Assembly (NCBI GenBank): GCA_031283015.1
Contig: JAITCQ010000087.1
Location: 1-11,614 of the forward strand
Direction: 5' to 3'
Origin: Candidatus Methanoplasma sp.
Lineage (GTDB): Archaea; Thermoplasmatota; Thermoplasmata; Methanomassiliicoccales; Methanomethylophilaceae
DNA length: 11,614 bases
The translations under genes were made by a program, and so were the position numbers. The number at the start of each line of letters is the position of its first letter. Position 1 is the first letter of the stretch. Positions 7,093-11,614 of the stretch are shown here, piece by piece. Under the pieces are notes generated by a model that worked only from the letters and a program-made list of their open reading frames with translations, was not told the DNA's origin and searched no databases.

Positions 7093-7170
7093 TGGTAGCG
7101 AGGGGTCGATTTGAACGACCGGTCTCCGGGTTATGAGCCCGACGGGATATCCTGGCTACCCCACCTCGCT
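7093..7170 (-). tRNA. Initiator tRNA-Met (CAU)
   Basis: The minus strand folds into a standard cloverleaf without an intron. The acceptor AGCGAGG pairs with CCTCGCT, the anticodon loop is CTCATAA with anticodon CAT, and the T-arm GGTCG-TTCAAAT-CGACC is intact. The variable loop is five bases. Two initiator marks are present: an A1-U72 pair ending the acceptor stem, and three consecutive G-C pairs (G29-G31 with C39-C41) next to the anticodon loop. The discriminator base is A, and CCA is encoded in the DNA at 7095-7093. Position 15 is a G, the site of archaeosine in archaeal tRNAs. The gene follows rnhB and the SCP2-like gene on the same strand but has its own TATA-like box. A T-rich CCTTTTC lies a few bases downstream and may terminate transcription. 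Confidence 0.95.
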
Positions 7171-7193
7171 GTTATCTCCACCTACTGCGATTT

Positions 7194-7203
7194 GATATAA
7201 AAA
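7194..7203 (-). promoter_or_regulatory. TATA box of the initiator tRNA gene
   Basis: The minus strand reads TTTTTATATC, centred about 28 bases before the tRNA 5' end at 7170, the usual archaeal distance. The rest of the 95-base gap between the SCP2-like gene and the tRNA holds only GC-rich sequence with weak CCGG-based inverted repeats, and no clear terminator. Confidence 0.6.
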
Positions 7204-7265
7204 CCTTCGTCGGGAGGATGGGGGTTTCCATGTTCCGGCGGGAGGGTCCGGCATTCGCTTGCCGT

Positions 7266-7598
7266 TCAGAAGAACTTCTTAAGGAACAGCAGGTCCTGGA
7301 TCTTGCCTTTGACGACGATCTTCTTCGTTATGTACGCCTTCATCGGCCTTAGCGTGCCGTCTATCAGTCCCTGCAGACTTTCCGGGGTCGTCAGAAGGAT
7401 GATGTCCGCCTCATCGATAATCACCGGCTTGAAATCGCTGATCTGAGCGTTCTCCAGCCTCATCGAATAGTGCTCCGCCCCAAGGTCGATGTTCACCGTT
7501 TTCACGATGGGCATGACCTCCGCCCTTGCCTGCTCGTCGTTCTCCATCTTTCTGTGGAACTTGTCAATGAGTGTCTGAATCGAAGCTTCCATGCTCAT
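7266..7598 (-). CDS. SCP2 sterol-carrier-like small protein
   Basis: The 110-residue product resembles the SCP2 fold, a small lipid-binding domain with a hydrophobic tunnel. The visible pattern is a helical start, a beta strand in MRLEN, then the family-like run ADIILLTTPESL, LIDGTLRPMKAYITKKIVVKGK, and a hydrophobic last helix ending KKFF. Archaeal SCP2-like proteins have no established substrate, and sterols are not expected here. An isoprenoid lipid or a hydrophobic cofactor is conceivable but unproven. Translation starts at the ATG at 7598, four bases after a GGTGA site that overlaps the end of rnhB; the rnhB stop is only 4 bases upstream. The two genes therefore form an operon with translational coupling. 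Confidence 0.75.
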   Translation of the reverse strand: MSMEASIQTLIDKFHRKMENDEQARAEVMPIVKTVNIDLGAEHYSMRLENAQISDFKPVIIDEADIILLTTPESLQGLIDGTLRPMKAYITKKIVVKGKIQDLLFLKKFF

Positions 7599-7602
7599 GG
7601 TC

Positions 7603-8274
7603 TCACCAATCGCTGATCCGGGTGTTCTTGGAGACGGTCATCATCTGTCTCACGGGCTCCCACGAACAGCGCGTATGTGGAGGGGGACCCCCGTTATCTT
7701 TTATCCATTTTTCTATGAACCCCATCGTCACGCGATCGCTGGGGTAGCCGCTTCCGATGTCCGCCCCGAATTCGTCCCGGATGTCGGCGATCATCCGGTC
7801 CCTCGTCACCTTCGCGACGACGGACGCGGCGGAAACTATCGGAAATATATCGTCGGCTTTGTGCCTGGCTGTTATTTCGGTTCTTTTCATCCTCCCACCC
7901 ATCTCCTTCGAGAAGCCCGCCTCGTTCACGTCCGGGCAATCCGCGTACACCGCCGACACAGGGATCTTAGAACAGGCCGCGACGAACATCTCCAGCTCTA
8001 CCTCGTTCAGAGACATCATCTTTCGTTTGGCGTCGATCTCCTCCGCCGATATCGGGATGACGCAGAATTCGCATGCGTTTACGATCTGATCGTACATCCG
8101 CTCCCTTGTCTTGGGAGTGAGTTTCTTCGAGTCCTTGACGCCGATCTCCTTCAACATATCATCCGATTCAGAGTATACGGCCCCCACCACCAAAGGGCCG
8201 AGCACCGACCCTCTCCCCGCCTCGTCGACGCCGCAGATCATGTGTTTCGTAAAGCGGTATGACATGATATTCAT
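7603..8274 (-). CDS. rnhB: Ribonuclease HII
   Basis: RNase HII cleaves the RNA strand of RNA-DNA hybrids and removes single ribonucleotides and primers from DNA. The product has 223 residues from the chosen ATG, close to the archaeal family length. The active-site acids are visible: D17 and E18 in GVDEAGRG, D112 in VYADCPD, and D141 in the KADD segment before IFPIVSAASVVAKV. Further family marks are DSKKLTPKTRE (48-58) and GSGYPSD (174-180). The open frame extends to a TTG at 8286. The ATG codons at 8274 and 8265 are more likely starts. A GGTAGGAG site lies 2 and 11 bases before them respectively, so neither spacing is ideal and the start is uncertain by three codons. The gene is first in the operon with the SCP2-like gene and divergent from mptA. 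Confidence 0.95.
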   Translation of the reverse strand: MNIMSYRFTKHMICGVDEAGRGSVLGPLVVGAVYSESDDMLKEIGVKDSKKLTPKTRERMYDQIVNACEFCVIPISAEEIDAKRKMMSLNEVELEMFVAACSKIPVSAVYADCPDVNEAGFSKEMGGRMKRTEITARHKADDIFPIVSAASVVAKVTRDRMIADIRDEFGADIGSGYPSDRVTMGFIEKWIKDNGGPPPHTRCSWEPVRQMMTVSKNTRISDW

Positions 8275-8300
8275 TGCTCCTACCAAGTTTATTGTTACTC

Positions 8301-8317
8301 TATACTCTTTAAGTTAA
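8301..8317. promoter_or_regulatory. Compact divergent promoter between rnhB and mptA
   Basis: The 59-base gap between the two starts holds one AT-rich block. On the plus strand, TATACT (8301-8306) and TTTAAG (8308-8313) lie 32 and 24 bases before the mptA ATG, which has no SD site. On the minus strand, TTAACTTAAAG would give rnhB a leader of about 12 bases. Both genes probably share overlapping core promoter elements. Confidence 0.45.
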
Positions 8318-8333
8318 AACGTTATTACGCTGC

Positions 8334-9233
8334 ATGACTTTGAAGTGCGACGTGCAGTACCGGAAGGGCGATACCTGGTCCAAACTCACCAAGGTAGGTG
8401 TCACCGGCGTCAGGAAACCCGTTGTAGTGAGGAGGGAAGGGATCAACAGCGCATTGAACGGGGCGCTTAATTGTTCGATAGACATATTCGTGGACCTTCC
8501 CGCCGAGCAGAAAGGGTCCCACCTCTCAAGGAACGTGGAAGTGCTCAGCGTCGTGGTGGAGGAAAGCATCAGGGAACCGGTGACCGGCCTGGAGAACATC
8601 GCGAGCGACATGTGCAGGAAACTGCTCACGCACCACGAGTACGCCCAGACCGCCAGCGTCGACATCACGGCGGAGTACTTTAGAGAGTGCAGGACGCCCC
8701 TTGGAAGGGGAACGCTGGAGATCTTCAAGCTGCTGGCGAGCGGATCCGCCGTAAGAGGTCAAGGCATCAGGAAGACCATAGGCGTGGAGGTCATAGGCAT
8801 GACCGCATGCCCTTGCGCCCAGCAGACCGTGTCGGAGATGACGGCCTGCGCCGAGGGGATCGCGGTGATGTCCCACAATCAAAGGAACATATGCACCGTC
8901 CTGCTGACGATGGACGACCGCGTCGACGTGGAGGCCGACGAGGTCATCGACATAGTGCAGGCGGCATTCTCATCACCTACCTACGAACTCCTGAAAAGGG
9001 ACGACGAGGGGCAGGTGGTGATCAACGCACACAACAACCCGAGGTTCGTCGAGGACGTTGTGCGGAATGTTTTGGAGTCTATCGTCGAAAGGTACGACAC
9101 CCTTCCCGACGATGTCGAGGTGACGGTGAAGAGCGAGTCGGAGGAGTCCATACACAAGCACAACGCATTCGCGGAGAGGACGACGACCTTAGGCGAGCTC
9201 AGAGAGGAATACGAAAGAAGGGTCACTCTGTGA
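8334..9233 (+). CDS. mptA: GTP cyclohydrolase, MptA/FolE2 family
   Basis: This metal-dependent enzyme opens the purine ring of GTP at the start of pterin synthesis. Archaeal MptA uses Fe(II) and makes 7,8-dihydroneopterin 2',3'-cyclic phosphate on the way to tetrahydromethanopterin, whereas bacterial FolE2 makes dihydroneopterin triphosphate for folate. The product has 299 residues, the family length. Family marks are KGSHLSRN (60-67), the metal-binding cysteine region MTACPCAQ (156-163; C159, C161), H181 in MSHNQRN, the SSPTYELLKRDDE block (213-225) and the ESIHKHNAF segment with H274 and H276. MptA is preferred over FolE2 only because of the archaeal setting. The start has no SD site and is probably leaderless. 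The last 11 bases overlap the convergent nuclease gene. Confidence 0.92.
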   Translation: MTLKCDVQYRKGDTWSKLTKVGVTGVRKPVVVRREGINSALNGALNCSIDIFVDLPAEQKGSHLSRNVEVLSVVVEESIREPVTGLENIASDMCRKLLTHHEYAQTASVDITAEYFRECRTPLGRGTLEIFKLLASGSAVRGQGIRKTIGVEVIGMTACPCAQQTVSEMTACAEGIAVMSHNQRNICTVLLTMDDRVDVEADEVIDIVQAAFSSPTYELLKRDDEGQVVINAHNNPRFVEDVVRNVLESIVERYDTLPDDVEVTVKSESEESIHKHNAFAERTTTLGELREEYERRVTL

Positions 9234-9987
9234 GCTTACCCAGTTTCTTTTCCAATACGGAGACGTCCGAGACGTAGACGTCCGGCGGGCACTCCAGGTC
9301 GTCCAAGCATCCGGTCCAGTAGACTACCAGGCCGGGGCCGAACAGTTGAGTATAAGGGCATAGCTGCTTCCTTGAGTTGAGGCGGAACTCCACGTTGTCG
9401 CCGAACGACGCCTTGCTCTCTATCCAACATATCTTCTTCCCGTCGTAGGTCATCGGTTCGTCCAGCAGGCAGTCCGGGGTCTTCTGCCCGTCCCCGCCGC
9501 GGAGATCGTTCTCTGTTCTGTATGTGATGCTCTGCCCATTCAGCCAGTCCTGGAGCAGCGTCTCCCCCCAGACTCCCCTCTCCTTATGCCTTTCGTCCGC
9601 GACCGGGGAGTATACCAGGTCATTCTTGACCACTTCCCTTACCTCTTCGGCGGTCTGCGGACTCTCAAGCAGTTCCGGCGACCTTATGAACTCCCAGAAA
9701 CGCTTCCTGCTCGCCCCGTCCTCCTGGAATATGAGCATGGCGATCAGTATCGGAGGGAACCGATTCCTGTCGGCGATCTCCATGAGCGTCCTTCCCTTCT
9801 TCCACTCTCTAAGCAGGATCGGGGCCTTTTGTTTGACGGAATGGAAACGTTTCTTCACGTCCCTGCTGGTCTTCTGAGTGTACAGCGTCTCTATAAGCCT
9901 GTGGTCGTACCCATTCTCGATGAACCTGCGGACGTCGTCCGGCCTGTTCAGGGAATCATAGAGCTTCTTGTATTCTTCATATTCCAT
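9223..9987 (-). CDS. TPD-motif nuclease, homologue of human CDIN1 (C15orf41)
   Basis: The 254-residue product matches the TPD family, which includes the human codanin-1-interacting nuclease CDIN1 (mutated in congenital dyserythropoietic anaemia type I). This family has a PD-(D/E)xK-type nuclease domain. Visible catalytic-like residues are E142 in GVWGE, D172 in KTPD (169-172), and E190 and K192 in WIESKASFG (188-196), followed by LFGPGLVVYW (215-224). The N-terminal half is helical. One stretch, GRTLMEIADRNRFPPILIAM (65-84), resembles a helix-turn-helix like those reported in CDIN1. The substrate and cellular role in archaea are unknown to me. The ATG at 9987 follows the flavoprotein stop by 4 bases, with GTGATC as a close SD site, so the two genes are co-transcribed. 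The 3' end overlaps mptA by 11 bases on the other strand. Confidence 0.8.
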   Translation of the reverse strand: MEYEEYKKLYDSLNRPDDVRRFIENGYDHRLIETLYTQKTSRDVKKRFHSVKQKAPILLREWKKGRTLMEIADRNRFPPILIAMLIFQEDGASRKRFWEFIRSPELLESPQTAEEVREVVKNDLVYSPVADERHKERGVWGETLLQDWLNGQSITYRTENDLRGGDGQKTPDCLLDEPMTYDGKKICWIESKASFGDNVEFRLNSRKQLCPYTQLFGPGLVVYWTGCLDDLECPPDVYVSDVSVLEKKLGKLTE

Positions 9988-9991
9988 CTGA

Positions 9992-11338
9992 TCACTTCAA
10001 TTTCCCACATAGGTCTTCCACAGCCGAGATGACGACATCCTTCACCATCGATGTCGAAGGGCAGTACGCATTTTCCGCGCGCACGAGGAAATCCTCCGCC
10101 GTCATGCCCGACACTATGGCCGACGTAATCCAGTCGATTCTCCCTGTGGCTCCTTCCCCGGCGATTATCTGCGCGCCTATCAGCCTGTGCGAGGCCGCGT
10201 CCGCCAGGACCTTTACAATCATTTCCGTTGCTCCTGGGTAATACCTGGCGCGGGTGAGGCCTTCGGCCTTGCCGCTGACCGCCGTCACCCCGTACCACGA
10301 CGCGAGACCCAGGGACAATCCCGTTCCCGCGATCTCCTTTTCGCCTATCACGCTTACCCAGGGGCTTGCGATCGGCCCGTACATGGCATTCCCCCCGGCC
10401 GCGTTCGCGCCGGCGACCGCGCCCTGCCTTACGGCGGTCGATCCCAGCTGGCTCATGGTCGGCCCGGGCATTACCGCCGATTCGAACTGTATCACGTCGC
10501 CGGCCACGAATATGTCCGGGACGATGCGCCCCCTCCTGTAAGGCTGGAGCGAGGGCGACACGATGACGCCGCCGAGCTGGCCGATATCGAAGTTCAGCTG
10601 TTTCGGGATGTCGGTGTTCGCTCTCACGCCGGTGGCGAAGATGACCATCTCGCAGGGATAGTTATTGTCCCCGGCCGTGACCCCTCTAACCTTCCCGGTG
10701 CCGATGACCGCTTGGACGGGAGCGTTCAGAACGAATCTCGCTCCTCGCTCCTCAAGATACTTCTGGATCCGGTCCGCCATGTCCTTATCGGCGATGCGGG
10801 GTATGACCTGGTCCATCATCTCGATCACCATCACTTCCTTCCCCAGGTCCAGGAACGTCGATGCCATCTCCAACCCTATCGTCCCGGCCCCGCAGACGGC
10901 GACCTCCTTCACATCCCTGAGGTAAGACTGTATCCTCTTGCCGTCCTGGACCGTCCTCACGGCGAACACCCCGTCGAGGCCGACCCCATTTATCGGGGGT
11001 ATGAACACCTTCCCTCCGGTGGCTATGACCAGCGAGTCGTATCTGTATGTCTTCCCGCCGGCGGCGACCGTCTTTGCGGAGCTGTCCACAAAGTCCGCTT
11101 TGGTCTGCGTGAGAACGTCGATGTTCTTTTTTTCTGAATAATGCTCGGGCGTGTGCATGACCACGTTCTCCCAAGCGATCTTGCCTTCCACCGCCCAAGG
11201 TATGGCGCACGGCGAGTAGGCTATGTCCGTATCTTCGGTGAAAACTGTTATCTTTGCGTCGGGGTCCGTCTTTCTGGCGTAGGACGCCGCCGTTATTCCA
11301 GCCGCGCCCGAACCGATGACGATGATCTCTCTTACCAT
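9992..11338 (-). CDS. FAD/NAD-linked thiol oxidoreductase, CoA-disulfide reductase-like
   Basis: The 448-residue product has the two-dinucleotide-binding fold of the CoA-disulfide reductase, NADH oxidase and persulfide reductase group. In order: FAD site GSGAAG (9-14), a single redox cysteine C44 in YSPCAIPW, ATGG (106-109), NAD(P) site CGAGTIGLE (149-157), FAD site DIFVAGD (275-281), and a C-terminal dimerisation domain. Likely substrates are CoA disulfide, CoA persulfide, sulfur or oxygen; they cannot be separated by eye. The C-terminal stretch AYCPSTSMVKD replaces the usual AYAPP...D and adds C426 near the region that completes the partner's active site. The open frame reaches 11434. The ATG at 11338 is preferred because it begins the Rossmann fold, has AGGT six bases upstream, and lies downstream of a TATA-like box. 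It is the first gene of the pair with the TPD nuclease. Confidence 0.85.
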   Translation of the reverse strand: MVREIIVIGSGAAGITAASYARKTDPDAKITVFTEDTDIAYSPCAIPWAVEGKIAWENVVMHTPEHYSEKKNIDVLTQTKADFVDSSAKTVAAGGKTYRYDSLVIATGGKVFIPPINGVGLDGVFAVRTVQDGKRIQSYLRDVKEVAVCGAGTIGLEMASTFLDLGKEVMVIEMMDQVIPRIADKDMADRIQKYLEERGARFVLNAPVQAVIGTGKVRGVTAGDNNYPCEMVIFATGVRANTDIPKQLNFDIGQLGGVIVSPSLQPYRRGRIVPDIFVAGDVIQFESAVMPGPTMSQLGSTAVRQGAVAGANAAGGNAMYGPIASPWVSVIGEKEIAGTGLSLGLASWYGVTAVSGKAEGLTRARYYPGATEMIVKVLADAASHRLIGAQIIAGEGATGRIDWITSAIVSGMTAEDFLVRAENAYCPSTSMVKDVVISAVEDLCGKLK

Positions 11339-11370
11339 TGCTTTACCTGTCAATCGGATTGAAAGGTATC

Positions 11371-11391
11371 TTATTAATATTTCCTCGGAAA
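11371..11391 (-). promoter_or_regulatory. Promoter of the flavoprotein-nuclease pair with flanking palindrome
   Basis: The minus strand has an ATATTAATAA box (11371-11380), centred about 37 bases before the ATG at 11338 and predicting a leader of about 10 bases with the AGGT site. Directly upstream lies the inverted repeat TTTCC-TC-GGAAA (11380-11391), which covers the place of the BRE and could be a repressor operator. Confidence 0.45.
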
Positions 11392-11470
11392 GGGAACCCC
11401 GTCCGGAATATCGGTGGAAAAAAGAATGCGGCATAGCATCCCCTTACAGACGGCAGGCCGATTGACAACA

Positions 11471-11479
11471 ATTAATAAA
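11471..11479 (+). promoter_or_regulatory. TATA-like box of the 3'-terminal gene
   Basis: ATTAATAAA is centred about 33 bases before the ATG at 11508, consistent with a short-leader archaeal promoter. No SD site precedes the ATG. The rest of the 169-base divergent gap contains nothing else I can name. Confidence 0.45.
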
Positions 11480-11507
11480 GGATACCACATGCTCTGGACC
11501 GGGAAAC

Positions 11508-11614
11508 ATGAAAGAGAGAAGGTCGCCGACCCAGCTCGAAGCGTGCTGGAAGGAGAAGGACATGGTCTCCGGCAGGGTATCCGACGCGATGGTGGTCATC
11601 ATGCGCACCGCCGG
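11508..11614 (+). CDS. Probable archaeosine biosynthesis radical SAM protein RaSEA, 5' end
   Basis: Only 35 codons lie in the window. They begin MKERRSPTQLEACWKEKDMV and end with SDAMVVIMRTAG. The pattern of a WKEKD segment followed by DAxVVIxRTxG, just before the expected cysteine-rich radical SAM motif, resembles the start of RaSEA. RaSEA works with ArcS to turn the lysine adduct of preQ0 at position 15 of tRNA into archaeosine. The radical SAM cysteines themselves would lie beyond the window, so this is a recognition from a short N-terminus only. Another radical SAM protein is possible. The gene is divergent from the flavoprotein gene and has its own TATA-like element. Confidence 0.45.
   Translation, partial: MKERRSPTQLEACWKEKDMVSGRVSDAMVVIMRTA

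Noticed and set aside
7591..8262. Plus-strand open frame of 223 codons opposite rnhB
   Set aside because: It is the antisense shadow of rnhB. The conserved RNase HII motifs are on the minus strand.
10187..11137. Plus-strand open frame of 316 codons opposite the flavoprotein
   Set aside because: It is a shadow frame with low-complexity composition. The minus strand carries the FAD and NAD motifs in order.
11339..11434. N-terminal extension of the flavoprotein
   Set aside because: It covers the TATA-like box and SD site, and the Rossmann fold begins directly after the ATG at 11338.

Overview
The window looks archaeal and best fits a Thermoplasmatota genome, possibly of the Methanomassiliicoccales. 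That placement is an inference from the gene set. The evidence is AT-rich TATA-like elements about 25-33 bases before starts in otherwise GC-rich DNA, several genes with little or no leader or Shine-Dalgarno (SD) site, an archaeal-style initiator tRNA-Met, an archaeal-looking GatCAB amidotransferase, an MptA/FolE2-family GTP cyclohydrolase, and a probable fragment of the archaeosine enzyme RaSEA. The aspartyl-tRNA synthetase, however, is of the bacterial GAD-domain type.

Layout: (1) 1-798, the 3' part of bacterial-type aspS on the plus strand. It converges, 5 bases apart, with a minus-strand operon read DUF2284 metal-binding protein > gatC > gatA > gatB (4339 to 804), in which the last two junctions are 4-base ATGA and GTGA overlaps. 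(2) 4340-4524, a divergent promoter region with a TATA box for each side and a long-loop inverted repeat. (3) 4525-6405, a signal-peptide, beta-helix and InlB-like-repeat surface protein with a C-terminal membrane anchor, followed by a terminator-like hairpin. (4) 6547-7059, a small TPR protein on the plus strand. (5) Minus strand 8274 to 7093: rnhB, an SCP2-like small protein, and the initiator tRNA with its own TATA box. (6) 8334-9233, mptA on the plus strand, overlapping tail-to-tail by 11 bases with a minus-strand pair. (7) That pair is a CoA-disulfide-reductase-like flavoprotein (11338-9992) followed 4 bases later by a homologue of the human nuclease CDIN1/C15orf41 (9987-9223). (8) 11508-11614, the first 35 codons of a probable RaSEA on the plus strand.

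Functional links: a bacterial-type AspRS beside a complete GatCAB suggests indirect Asn-tRNA synthesis (mischarging of tRNA-Asn with Asp, then amidation). GatCAB can also act on Glu-tRNA-Gln, although archaea commonly use GatDE for that. Translation and tRNA functions recur (aspS, gatCAB, initiator tRNA, probable RaSEA). I see no transposon, CRISPR array, prophage or classical defence island. There is no gene-free stretch longer than 300 bases. The least understood parts are the DUF2284 protein leading the gat operon, the TPD-motif nuclease paired with a flavoprotein, and the surface adhesin.
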